Shown here piece by piece: positions 7,272 to 15,708 of a stretch of DNA of 59,594 nt. The translations under genes and the position numbers were made by a program. The stretch lies in NCBI GenBank assembly GCA_944359055.1, contig CALVSO010000008.1, positions 1 through 59,594 of the forward strand, given 5' to 3'. The notes below the pieces were generated by a model. It was given only the letters and a program-made list of their open reading frames with translations. It did no database searches and had not been told where the DNA came from. Source of the DNA: an uncultured Bacilli bacterium (GTDB lineage: Bacteria; Bacillota_I; Bacilli_A; RF39; UBA660). How positions within the stretch are numbered: the first letter of the stretch is position 1; the number at the start of each line of letters is the position of its first letter.

Positions 7272-8998
7272 ATTAAATCAATAAATTCATCAATTGAAAC
7301 TGAAATAGTTTCTTCACTACCATGTTTTCTATAACTAATAATATTATTGTCTACTTCTTTTTGGCCTAAAATTAAAGTATAAGGATATTTTTTAACAACA
7401 CTTTCTCTCATTCTATATCCAACTTTTTCTTCCCTATCATCTAAATTAACCCTAAAATCATTTTCCAATAATAAATTATATATTTTTTTAGAATAATCTA
7501 AATGATATTCATTGTTAACTGGAATTACATTTATCTGAACAGGAGATAACCAAGTAGGAAGACATCCTTTTGTTTCTTCTAAAATAAATGCTGTAAATCT
7601 ATCAAATGTACCAAATATTGCACGATGGATAACAACAGGTACTTGTTTTTCACCCTTATTATCAATGTAAGTTAAATCAAATCTTCTAGGTAATAAAAAG
7701 TCTAATTGGCATGTTGATAAAGTTACTTCTGGACCAACGGCTGGTTTTACTTCAACATCTAATTTAGGACCATAAAAAGCAGCTTCTCCTATCGCTTCAA
7801 AATAAGGTATTTCTAATTCATTTAAAACTTCTCTTAATTTATTTTCAGCATTATTCCACATTTCATCATCATCGAAATATTTTTCTTTATCTTCTGGATC
7901 TCTTAAAGATAATCTAAATTTGTAATCTTTGATACCAAAATCTTTATAAACTTCTAATATTAAATTTACAACTGATTTAAATTCATCTTTAATTTGTTCT
8001 GGTGTTACAAATAAGTGAGCATCATTTTGACACATACATCTTACTCTTTCTAATCCTTTAACAGCGCCTGAAGCTTCATATCTAAAATCTGTTGCGAATT
8101 CTCCTATTCTAATTGGCAAGTCACGATATGAATGTAATTTATTTTTATATACTAACATATGATGCGGACAATTCATTGGTCTTAAAACAAATTCTTCATC
8201 ATCAACTTTCATCATTGGAAACATATTTTCTTTATAATGATCCCAATGCCCACTTGTTTTATATAAATCAACTGTTCCAACACAAGGAGTATATACATGA
8301 TTATATCCTAATTTTCTTTCTTTATTATAGATATAATTTTCCAATTGTTTTCTTACAATAGCTCCATTAGGTAACCACAAAGGCATACCAGCGCCTACTA
8401 AATCATGATTCATAAATATTTCTTGTTCTTTACCAATTTTTCTATGATCTCTTTGTTTTGCTTCTTCAATGTAATTTAAATATTCATTTAAATCTTCTTC
8501 ATTTTCAAAACAAACACCATATATTCTTTGTAACATTTTATTTTTAGAATCACCTTTAAAATAAGCTCCACTTACTTTAAGTAATTTAAAATATTTTAAT
8601 TGTTTAACAGATTCAACGTGTGGTCCACGGCAAAGATCAGTAAAATCTCCTTGTGTGTAACAAGATATAATAGTACTTTCATCCATATTATTAATTAAAT
8701 CTATTTTATATGGATCATTTTTAAATTTTTCTAAAGCTTCTTCTCTGCTTAATTCTTCACGATAAATTCTTTTACCATCTTTAGAAATCTTTTTCATTTC
8801 TTTTTCAATTTTTTCCAAATCTTCAACTTTAATAACTTCATCACCTAAATCGATATCATAATAAAATCCTTCTTCGATTACAGGTCCTACCCAAAACAAA
8901 GCTTTTGGATATAAATGTTTAACTGCTTGCGCTAAAAGATGAGCACAACTATGATTCATTACATTTAATTTTTCATCTTCTTTAATATTTTTTAACAT
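7253..8998 (-). CDS. thrS: Threonyl-tRNA synthetase, lacking the TGS domain
   Basis: This class II synthetase charges tRNA-Thr. The N-terminal editing domain is complete, with H16xxxH20 (HSCAH) and C123xxxH127 (CRGPH). The catalytic domain carries RPMNCPHH (273-280) with a zinc-ligand Cys. The anticodon-binding domain ends the protein (from ~480). At 581 residues it is ~60 shorter than the usual ~640, because it starts directly at the editing domain and has no TGS domain. Reduced bacteria show similar forms. ATG 8998 follows AGGAGGA and overlaps the upstream gene by 17 nt. A Thr T-box upstream controls both. Confidence 0.95.
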   Translation of the reverse strand: MLKNIKEDEKLNVMNHSCAHLLAQAVKHLYPKALFWVGPVIEEGFYYDIDLGDEVIKVEDLEKIEKEMKKISKDGKRIYREELSREEALEKFKNDPYKIDLINNMDESTIISCYTQGDFTDLCRGPHVESVKQLKYFKLLKVSGAYFKGDSKNKMLQRIYGVCFENEEDLNEYLNYIEEAKQRDHRKIGKEQEIFMNHDLVGAGMPLWLPNGAIVRKQLENYIYNKERKLGYNHVYTPCVGTVDLYKTSGHWDHYKENMFPMMKVDDEEFVLRPMNCPHHMLVYKNKLHSYRDLPIRIGEFATDFRYEASGAVKGLERVRCMCQNDAHLFVTPEQIKDEFKSVVNLILEVYKDFGIKDYKFRLSLRDPEDKEKYFDDDEMWNNAENKLREVLNELEIPYFEAIGEAAFYGPKLDVEVKPAVGPEVTLSTCQLDFLLPRRFDLTYIDNKGEKQVPVVIHRAIFGTFDRFTAFILEETKGCLPTWLSPVQINVIPVNNEYHLDYSKKIYNLLLENDFRVNLDDREEKVGYRMRESVVKKYPYTLILGQKEVDNNIISYRKHGSEETISVSIDEFIDLIKKEII

Positions 8999-9467
8999 AA
9001 CTTATTCCTCCTAATTGTTCAATAGACGATTGTCTATTAATTTCTTCCAAAATTTCAATTGTATCCATTATTTCATGTTGTTGATGTAATAACATTTGAA
9101 GTTTGCTCAATAAATCGATTGATTCTAAAGAACATTTTATCATTTGATTTTGTAAATCATCTATTTGAGCATTAATATTTTCTAAATCATTTAATTTTCT
9201 TAACTCAATTGGACTAATATATGGTGCTATATTATTATTTTTATCTCTAACTAAAATAATTTTCCCATTTAAAACCATTTCTCTATTAGCACTTACAAAA
9301 TCATATGATACACTTATTACATATGGTATAGCAAATGTTTTTAATTCTTTATGAGTTAAATTTTTACATTCAATAAAATTTCCATCATTTAAATATGAAG
9401 ATATAAATACATCCATCCTAATAGTATCTTTGTACTTATCAACATAACCTAAATTTCTTTTTTTCAT
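8982..9467 (-). CDS. Unknown protein, first gene of the T-box/thrS operon
   Basis: This 161-residue soluble protein is not recognised. The N-terminal half (1-85) looks like a mixed alpha/beta fold ([20 protein letters not shown], then ...[11 protein letters not shown]). Residues ~90-150 are strongly heptad-like ([20 protein letters not shown] and following, then [12 protein letters not shown]) and predict a coiled coil. ATG 9467 has GGGGGAG before it. The gene lies between the T-box terminator and thrS and overlaps thrS by 17 nt, so it would be made under threonine starvation. No catalytic motif is visible. Confidence 0.7.
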   Translation of the reverse strand: MKKRNLGYVDKYKDTIRMDVFISSYLNDGNFIECKNLTHKELKTFAIPYVISVSYDFVSANREMVLNGKIILVRDKNNNIAPYISPIELRKLNDLENINAQIDDLQNQMIKCSLESIDLLSKLQMLLHQQHEIMDTIEILEEINRQSSIEQLGGISYVKKY

Positions 9468-9482
9468 ACTACTCCCCCAAAT

Positions 9483-9688
9483 AAAAAACACCCCTAACAT
9501 AAAGGAGTGTCATAAACACGGTACCATCCTATTTTGGACTTAATTAAAATAACGGCTCCAACCGGAAATCTCTTTCGAGTTCTACTCATAGGTAGTAACT
9601 TTTAATTCTTATTTATTGACCTTACACCATCGTCAACTCGCTTTAAATAGAACTTTAAAAGTCATGTCCTAATCAACGTATTTAACTA
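9483..9688 (-). promoter_or_regulatory. T-box leader (threonine-responsive)
   Basis: The minus-strand leader shows the conserved parts of a T-box. Stem I has AGCGAGTTGACGATGGTGTA. A region with the Thr codons ACT and ACC (minus strand GTTACTACC) plausibly forms the specifier loop. The T-box proper is AGGATGGTACCGTG (about 9516-9530). A terminator follows (ACACTCC...GGGGTGT plus six T, 9483-9511). Uncharged tRNA would base-pair with the T-box and stop termination. Which of the two adjacent Thr codons is the specifier cannot be decided by eye. Confidence 0.85.
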
Positions 9689-9689
9689 T

Positions 9690-9717
9690 ATTTTAACATT
9701 TATATTACATTTGTCAA
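9690..9717 (-). promoter_or_regulatory. Sigma-A promoter of the T-box/thrS operon
   Basis: On the minus strand: TTGACA (9712-9717), 16 nt, TAAAAT (9690-9695). The -35 overlaps the last codons of the upstream deacetylase gene. Confidence 0.7.
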
Positions 9718-10931
9718 TAAGTTTTAACATTTAAATTATATAAATTATTAATTTTATCTTCTTTAGCTTTAGGAATTGTTATTGTATTCTTATCACCATC
9801 AGATATATAACGGTTATTTTCTAATATATCAAAATTCATTTCAATATCAAATTCTTTACCATTATTGTCATAAGCTCGAATTCTTTTCAAAAATGTTTTG
9901 TCAAAATTTTTATTAAATGGTGAATAATCAGCTTCCCATCCTACTCTTAAAGTAGCTATTGTATTATATTCTTTATCATTATAAACTCCACTTAAAATAG
10001 AATTAAAATTTTCATGATCTTTATCATAAGGGGAACCAAAAGGAAGTGCCACAATATTAACGTATTTACCGGGAATATATTTATCTAATAAATTATACAT
10101 GCTTCCTACTTCTTGAACTGATTTGTCTTTAGAAACAGTTGTAAAGTCAACATGTGAATAAGTATGATTACCTATATCATATCCATTATCTACCAACCAA
10201 TTTAATATTTTTTCGTTGTATTCACTTTGATTAAATAATCCACCATTTATAAAGAAAGTTGCTGTTACATTATAATCAGGATATTTTTGTTTAAATGATT
10301 CTAATACTCCAACAGCACAATTAGGATCAATTATTATATTACCATCAGAATCTAATCCTGTAACTTTTAAATTATTGGATAAACCATCATCAAAAGTAAT
10401 TATTATAGGACTATAACCTGCTTCCACATCAATAATACCATTAACATAATCTTCTAATCTAATCATACGATAACCAGAATCATAGTAAAATTCTAAATCA
10501 TTTTTAAAAGCTTCTGTCGTTCTTTGATATCCATCTTTATCAACATTTCCACCAGTATATTCATTATCAGTTATATTATGAATTCCATGATACATCATAA
10601 TAGGAACATTACCTGATTCATCAACTTTTAACTCTTCATAATTAATTCCTTTTGAAATATAAATAATTAAATTATCATTTTCATTTATTTCACTATTTAC
10701 TTCAATACTTTGTTTAAATATTTTATCTTTTTCATAACTATTACTTTCCTCTTTAAATTCCAAATTTAAATTGTGTTTATCAGCAAAAATAATAGCTTCT
10801 TCTTTTGTTTTACCAACTAAATCAATCATTAAATTTTTAGAATCAGTTTTAGGAATCAAAAAATATATTGCTACAAAAACCAAAATAACCAATACTATCA
10901 ATACTATTAAAACTTTATTTATTTTTTTCAT
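9714..10931 (-). CDS. Membrane-anchored PASTA-polysaccharide deacetylase
   Basis: The 405-residue protein has an N-terminal signal-anchor (KVLIVLIVLVILVFVAIYFLI). One PASTA repeat (~35-105, DLVGKTKEEAIIFADKH...) precedes a NodB-type deacetylase domain (~115-370). That domain has the metal/catalytic motifs ITFDDG and HTYSH. PASTA repeats bind uncrosslinked peptidoglycan or muropeptides, so the likely job is removing acetyl groups from peptidoglycan or another wall glycan outside the cell. I chose ATG 10931 because AGGTGG lies 5 nt upstream; an upstream in-frame ATG lacks one. It is divergent from the small membrane-protein gene at 11003. Confidence 0.85.
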   Translation of the reverse strand: MKKINKVLIVLIVLVILVFVAIYFLIPKTDSKNLMIDLVGKTKEEAIIFADKHNLNLEFKEESNSYEKDKIFKQSIEVNSEINENDNLIIYISKGINYEELKVDESGNVPIMMYHGIHNITDNEYTGGNVDKDGYQRTTEAFKNDLEFYYDSGYRMIRLEDYVNGIIDVEAGYSPIIITFDDGLSNNLKVTGLDSDGNIIIDPNCAVGVLESFKQKYPDYNVTATFFINGGLFNQSEYNEKILNWLVDNGYDIGNHTYSHVDFTTVSKDKSVQEVGSMYNLLDKYIPGKYVNIVALPFGSPYDKDHENFNSILSGVYNDKEYNTIATLRVGWEADYSPFNKNFDKTFLKRIRAYDNNGKEFDIEMNFDILENNRYISDGDKNTITIPKAKEDKINNLYNLNVKTY

Positions 10932-10960
10932 CTTACCACCTAAGTATATTATACACCCAA

Positions 10961-10987
10961 ACACTAATTTTATAAATACATATTATG
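10961..10987 (+). promoter_or_regulatory. Sigma-K-type promoter of the 56-aa membrane protein gene
   Basis: AC (10961-10962), 16 nt and CATATTATG (10979-10987) match 8 of 9 positions of CATANNNTA with the gerE spacing. The -10 ends 4 nt before AGGTG, which would leave an extremely short leader. Confidence 0.5.
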
Positions 10988-11002
10988 TAATAGGTGATTA
11001 AA

Positions 11003-11173
11003 ATGTTTAGAAGATGGAATCATGGAACTTGGTGTTTGTGCTTACTTGGATTAATTATAATATTTTGTTGGCAAGTTTTTATTACTTTTTTTATAATTAC
11101 TAGATTTAATTTATTTTTATTATTTTTATTGTGGTTATTTATTTTATATGTTCTATTTAGAGTAATATGGTGA
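11003..11173 (+). CDS. Small membrane protein, putative late-sporulation product
   Basis: This 56-residue ORF starts MFRRWNHGTWCL. Two long hydrophobic stretches (about 10-31 and 34-53) are separated by TRFN, and it ends FRVIW. The composition is Leu/Ile/Phe/Trp only in the helices, as expected for a membrane hairpin. Support comes from TAGGTGA before ATG 11003 and the sigma-K-type promoter directly upstream. Its last 21 nt overlap the end of the convergent ysxE-like gene. No homologue is recognised. It lies beside spoVID-ysxE, so a coat or spore-membrane role is possible. Confidence 0.6.
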   Translation: MFRRWNHGTWCLCLLGLIIIFCWQVFITFFIITRFNLFLLFLLWLFILYVLFRVIW

Positions 11174-12034
11174 AATTAATCTTTCAGTTTTATACATAAT
11201 ATCCATTTGATTACTTATTTCTTTTGTTTGTTCATAAATAGATTTATCAAAATCTATTTTAGGAGGTAGTGCAATTAAAATAAAAAATAATTGTCTTTCT
11301 TCTTTTTGAAGTGGATAACTTTGCTCATATTGTCTTAATACTTCGCTAAAATCAAAATCTAGTGCATGCCTTTTATATAAAATATATAAATCGAAAATGG
11401 GAATTCCTATTTTTGATTTATCCCAACTAATTAAATAAGAACTATCCATTTTAAAAAAGTGACTCAAATCTAAATTATTATGTAAAACAACTACTCTTTG
11501 TTTAGTTTTATCTTTTATTAATTCATACCAATTTTCTATTTCCTCTTTACAAAAATTTAACGAAATAAATATTCTTGATATATTACGAGCTAATAAATAT
11601 TCACTGGGGCTCATATAAATATGTGACTCAATTAATGTAATTATATCATTATAATAACTTTCCAAATACTCAATATTATTTTTTATATCTTCGTATATTT
11701 GTTTATAATCATCATAATCTATTTCTTTATAATGTGTTGTTTTATTATGTAATAAACTAATCAAATTTATTAAATCTAACATTTTTTGTTCATTTGGATA
11801 ATCTAATTCTTCAATGTATTCAGATATTTCATATTCTTCATCTTCATCACTAATTATTTTAGGATAATAATTAAAACTACGTGACTTTAAATAGTCGAAA
11901 ATTTTTTTATTTTTATTATTTTTCTTAACTACAAATCGCCCCATCTCTGTATCAATAATGGTAGCTTTGCCATTTTTAATATAGCGATGGGGTTTTATAT
12001 TATATTTTTTTAATATTTCGCTAATTTGTTTCAT
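11153..12034 (-). CDS. ysxE: YsxE/CotS-family spore coat kinase-like protein
   Basis: The 293-residue protein has the aminoglycoside-phosphotransferase/CotS-like fold. An N-lobe spans 20-90 (GKATIIDTEMGRFVVKKN, with the nucleotide-site Lys). A C-lobe holds the catalytic-loop equivalent VVLHNNLDLSHFF (~195) and the metal-loop-like LISWDKSKIGIPIFDL (~212). The canonical Asp of HxD is replaced by Asn (HNN), as in several coat-associated pseudokinases. It overlaps spoVID by 14 nt, the same pairing as spoVID-ysxE of B. subtilis. There YsxE goes to the coat through SpoVID. The symbol rests on that context. Confidence 0.75.
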   Translation of the reverse strand: MKQISEILKKYNIKPHRYIKNGKATIIDTEMGRFVVKKNNKNKKIFDYLKSRSFNYYPKIISDEDEEYEISEYIEELDYPNEQKMLDLINLISLLHNKTTHYKEIDYDDYKQIYEDIKNNIEYLESYYNDIITLIESHIYMSPSEYLLARNISRIFISLNFCKEEIENWYELIKDKTKQRVVVLHNNLDLSHFFKMDSSYLISWDKSKIGIPIFDLYILYKRHALDFDFSEVLRQYEQSYPLQKEERQLFFILIALPPKIDFDKSIYEQTKEISNQMDIMYKTERLISPYYSK

Positions 12035-12638
12035 ATAAAGATGGAATTATTAATTTATCGCCTATTTTAATATCACTAATATCATTATATTGTTCTAATA
12101 CTTCTTTAGATATATTATATTTTAAAATTATACTTTCAACTGTATCATTTTCTTTAACAATACATACATGATATGTCGAATATGTTTCACTGCTATCATC
12201 GAAACTGTCAAACAAATTTTTTACATCTTCTGTATCAATTCTTGACATTTCTTCTTTACTTTCTTCTTTAGCAACAGCTTCTACTTTTTCTTTTTCATAC
12301 TTAAAAGGTGGCAGTGTTTCTTCAAGATTATCTAATCCTATTTCAATAGATACACTTAAAATGTTGTTGTTTATTATTTCATAATAAAAATCATCAATAT
12401 CAATATTCATATTTTCTAAATTATATCTATCGCTCATTTCAATATTGACTGGTATATTAAACTTAAATTGTTCTGTATTAACGCTTGTATCATTAATTTT
12501 ATAACTACCACTTACAATTAGATTTCCTTTAATAACTCTATCTTCTAAATTTAATTCATGATCTAAAGCAATACTTACTATTTCAGCCAAATGATTTTTA
12601 AAGTTTAACTCTTTTTTTAAAGGTACTGTTTTTTTCAT
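12021..12638 (-). CDS. spoVID: SpoVID-like spore coat morphogenesis protein (short form, C-terminal LysM)
   Basis: SpoVID drives encasement of the forespore by coat proteins and binds SpoIVA. The 205-residue sequence has the family's N-terminal beta-rich domain (about 8-115: KELNFKNHLAEIVSIALDHE, VIKGNLIVSGSYK, VNIEM). An acidic linker and a C-terminal LysM (~158-205: HVCIVKENDTVESIILKYN, then IKIGDKLIIPS) follow. The B. subtilis protein is 575 aa, so the long acidic middle is almost gone here. ATG 12638 follows AGGAG. An upstream in-frame Met would lie inside the lon-cluster terminator. A sigma-E-like promoter lies directly upstream. Confidence 0.8.
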   Translation of the reverse strand: MKKTVPLKKELNFKNHLAEIVSIALDHELNLEDRVIKGNLIVSGSYKINDTSVNTEQFKFNIPVNIEMSDRYNLENMNIDIDDFYYEIINNNILSVSIEIGLDNLEETLPPFKYEKEKVEAVAKEESKEEMSRIDTEDVKNLFDSFDDSSETYSTYHVCIVKENDTVESIILKYNISKEVLEQYNDISDIKIGDKLIIPSLYETN

Positions 12639-12654
12639 ATTATCACTCCTAATT

Positions 12655-12683
12655 AAGTATATGAAAAATAGTTCATTATATGA
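12655..12683 (-). promoter_or_regulatory. Sigma-E-like promoter of spoVID-ysxE
   Basis: On the minus strand TCATA (ATA at 12679-12681), 15 nt, CATATACTT (12655-12663). The spacing equals that before gerM and spoIVA. The -35 sits in the loop of the terminator that ends the lon cluster. Confidence 0.5.
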
Positions 12684-12698
12684 TAATGAACTATTTTT
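12664..12698 (-). terminator. Terminator of the lon cluster, overlapping the spoVID promoter
   Basis: A 15-bp stem (AAAAATAGTTCATTA, 12664-12678, with TAATGAACTATTTTT, 12684-12698) has a 5-nt loop. It overlaps the final codons of the 225-residue unknown gene. Confidence 0.8.
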
Positions 12699-13368
12699 TC
12701 TCAAATATATATTTTTCATAAAATTTTATTTGTGTAGATGATATTTGTTCTTTTTTTAAATTTAGAACTTTTTCAACTCTTCTACTAAATGTTTCATCTT
12801 TTAATAATTCAGGGCATTCATCTATGATAGAATTTAAACTAGCAAAATAATATTCACTATTATCTAACAAAGATTTTATTGAATTATCGAATGATTCTTC
12901 TTTTATATTATCACAATGATAAATCAAAAATATAAAATCATATCCTAGCGATTTTTTCACTATCTTTTTTTTCTCTTGAAACTCTTTTATAGTCATTTTT
13001 TTCTTACAAAATTTTCTTTTTAGCATTTCTATTATGTAAAATGAATCATTTCCATTTTTTTGTTGACAATTTAATTGAATAATTAAATCATTAATAAAAT
13101 CATAATAACATTTTTTAACTTCTAAATTATCAAATTTTGACTTATCTCTAAGATAAGATAACAACATATATGCTTTATCTTTTTCTTTTGTTTCAAAAAT
13201 ATTATTTTGAGAAAAAAAAGATATTAAATTTGATAATACATTTAAAAAAGCATCATCAAAAATATAAAAATCATATTTTCCATCTAATGTTTTTTTATAC
13301 CCTTCATCATTATATAAATAATATAATATAAATTTTAAATAAAAATATTTTTGTATTTCACTACTCAT
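12691..13368 (-). CDS. Unknown protein downstream of lon
   Basis: This 225-residue, Lys/Tyr/Phe-rich, apparently soluble and all-helical protein matches no family I know. It contains a basic stretch KRKFCKKKMTIKEFQEKKKI (~115-134) and ends FYEKYIFEKK. Its ATG overlaps the 3' end of lon by 8 nt, so it is translationally coupled to Lon. It could be an adaptor or simply an operon passenger. A terminator sits on its last codons. No membrane segment or catalytic motif is visible. Confidence 0.7.
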   Translation of the reverse strand: MSSEIQKYFYLKFILYYLYNDEGYKKTLDGKYDFYIFDDAFLNVLSNLISFFSQNNIFETKEKDKAYMLLSYLRDKSKFDNLEVKKCYYDFINDLIIQLNCQQKNGNDSFYIIEMLKRKFCKKKMTIKEFQEKKKIVKKSLGYDFIFLIYHCDNIKEESFDNSIKSLLDNSEYYFASLNSIIDECPELLKDETFSRRVEKVLNLKKEQISSTQIKFYEKYIFEKK

Positions 13369-15637
13369 TATTAATCACCTTATATAAATCTTTAAAATTT
13401 TTAATTTTTATAAATTTAATATTTTCTTTAACTTCTTTTGGCAATTCTGTAATATCATTATCAAAAGGAATAATTATTTTTTTTATTCCGCTTCTTAAAG
13501 CACCAATTGATTTTTCTTTCAATCCGCCTATTTCCAAAATTTGTCCTCTTAAAGTTATCTCACCGGTACAAGCTATATCATTAGGTATTTTTAAATTAGT
13601 TAGAGCACTTAAAATTGATAAAGTTAAAGCTATTCCAGCACTCGGGCCATCTTTTTTTATTGCTCCTTCAGGAACATGAATATGAATATCATTTTCAAAC
13701 ATTTCATATTTTATATTATAATATTTATAATTAGCCTTTAAATAACTCAATGCTATACTAGCACTTTCTTTCATAACTTCACCCAAACTACCAGTTAAAA
13801 TTAAATTACCTTTCCCTTTATAATAATTAACTTCAATTGGTAGTACATCACCACCAAATGGTGTATATGCTAATCCATTTACAACTCCTACTTGTGCTTT
13901 TGTCTTTTCGTTATATTTATATTTTTCTTTTCCTAGATATTTAATTAAATTTTGTTCATTTATAATTATTTTATTTAGTTTAATATTATTCACAACAATT
14001 TGCGTAACTATTTTTCTTATTATTTTATCTAATTGTCTTTCTAATTCTCTTACTCCTGCTTCTTTTGTATAATTTCTTATTATTTTTAAAATAGTATTAT
14101 TATCAATAGAAACAAAATCTTTATTTAAACCATTTTTAGTAACTATTTTTGGTATTAAATATTTAAAAGCAATATCTAATTTTTCATATTCAGTATACCC
14201 TGATAAATTAATTATTTCTAGTCTATCCTTCAATGGTTCTGGTATATTTTCAATATAATTAGCAGTTAGAATAAATAAAACATTAGATAAATCAAATTCT
14301 TCTTCAATATAATTATCACTAAAATATTTATTTTGTTCTTTATCTAAAATACTTAATAAACAGCTAGTTGGATCTCCTTTATAATCACTACTCATTTTAT
14401 CGACTTCATCGATTAAAAACAGAGGATTATTTGATTTTGCTTTTTTCATTGATGAAATAATTCTACCTGGAATTGCGCCAACATAAGTTCTTCGATGACC
14501 AATTATTTCTGATTCATCTCTTATTCCACCAACTGATATTTGAACAAAATTACGATTTATTGCCTTAGCAATAGATTTTGCTAAAGTCGTTTTACCAACT
14601 CCAGGTGGACCAACTAAACAAATAATTGATCCGTTTTGATTTTTACTCATTTGATTTACAGCTAAATATTCAATAATACGATTTTTTACCTCTTTTAATC
14701 CATAATGTGATTCATCTAAAGATTTTTTTACCTGTTTTAAATTGTTATTATCATTAGTATAAATATTCCAAGGTAAAGAAAGTAACCATTCAATATAATC
14801 TCTTATTATATTAATTTCTGGTGACATACTAACACAAGATTCATATCTATTCAATTCATAATTTAATTTTTCTTTTATTTTTAAAGGACAATCCAATTCT
14901 TTTATTCTTTTTTTTAGTTTGTCTATCTCATTTTCTTTAGAAGAATCCCCCAATTCTTCTTTTAATATTTTCATTTTTTCTCTTAAAAGAAATTCTTTTT
15001 GACTTTCGTCTATTTCTTTTTTAACTTTCATATCTAGGTTTCGCTCAATTTGAAACATTTCTTTTTCTTCATAAATATCTTTTAATAACATTTCTCCTCT
15101 AGTAAGTGGATTAATAGTATTTAGATATTCTAATATCCTATCTTTGTTATTAATAATATTTGGTACAACTAAATCTGTAAATTTATCTAAACTATTTTCT
15201 TTAGCAATGATTGATAAAACTCCATTACTAATATAAGGAATATTATTAACATACGACTTTAATTCTTTATTTAATTTATTAATAATTATTTCCTCGTTTT
15301 CAATTTTTTCAATTTGAATCTCACTAACAATAGACTCTAAAGGATCATTTGATTTAAAGTTCAAAAATTCTACTATATTAAGTCTCCTTATTCCTTTTAA
15401 ATCTACCCGTGTATTACCATTAGGTAGCTGTAATATATTTTCTAATTTAGCTAAAACTCCAATTTTAGTATTTTCTTTATATTCGCTAACTACTAATATA
15501 TAATTATCATGAAATAGCAAAGCCATATCAATAACATTGTTATCTAAATTTTTTGAATCAAATTCTAGTTTTAAAGTATTATGTGGTAATAAGACTATAC
15601 CATTTAAAAGAATTACTGGCAAGTTATATTTTTTCAA
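13361..15637 (-). CDS. lon: ATP-dependent Lon protease
   Basis: The 758-residue LonA has an N-terminal substrate-binding domain (~1-190) and a coiled-coil linker. The AAA+ module has Walker A GPPGVGKT (~345) and Walker B PLFLIDEVDKM. The C-terminal Ser-Lys protease domain has the KDGPSAG motif with the catalytic Ser. It degrades damaged and regulatory proteins in the cytosol. No ATG lies at the N-terminus. I prefer TTG 15637, 6-8 nt after AAGGAAGTG; a TTG 18 nt upstream is less likely because it overlaps that site. TATAAT lies upstream, on the far side of the preceding gene's terminator. Confidence 0.93.
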   Translation of the reverse strand: MKKYNLPVILLNGIVLLPHNTLKLEFDSKNLDNNVIDMALLFHDNYILVVSEYKENTKIGVLAKLENILQLPNGNTRVDLKGIRRLNIVEFLNFKSNDPLESIVSEIQIEKIENEEIIINKLNKELKSYVNNIPYISNGVLSIIAKENSLDKFTDLVVPNIINNKDRILEYLNTINPLTRGEMLLKDIYEEKEMFQIERNLDMKVKKEIDESQKEFLLREKMKILKEELGDSSKENEIDKLKKRIKELDCPLKIKEKLNYELNRYESCVSMSPEINIIRDYIEWLLSLPWNIYTNDNNNLKQVKKSLDESHYGLKEVKNRIIEYLAVNQMSKNQNGSIICLVGPPGVGKTTLAKSIAKAINRNFVQISVGGIRDESEIIGHRRTYVGAIPGRIISSMKKAKSNNPLFLIDEVDKMSSDYKGDPTSCLLSILDKEQNKYFSDNYIEEEFDLSNVLFILTANYIENIPEPLKDRLEIINLSGYTEYEKLDIAFKYLIPKIVTKNGLNKDFVSIDNNTILKIIRNYTKEAGVRELERQLDKIIRKIVTQIVVNNIKLNKIIINEQNLIKYLGKEKYKYNEKTKAQVGVVNGLAYTPFGGDVLPIEVNYYKGKGNLILTGSLGEVMKESASIALSYLKANYKYYNIKYEMFENDIHIHVPEGAIKKDGPSAGIALTLSILSALTNLKIPNDIACTGEITLRGQILEIGGLKEKSIGALRSGIKKIIIPFDNDITELPKEVKENIKFIKIKNFKDLYKVINNE

Positions 15638-15676
15638 TGTAATCACTTCCTTCAAAACCGAATATTATTATAGCAT

Positions 15677-15708
15677 AAAAAAAGAATTATTCATCCAATA
15701 ATTCTTCT
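15677..15708 (-). terminator. Terminator of the deacetylase-like gene
   Basis: On the minus strand AGAATTATT pairs with AATAATTCT around GGATG, followed by seven T. It covers the last codons of the upstream gene and precedes the lon promoter region. Confidence 0.8.
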
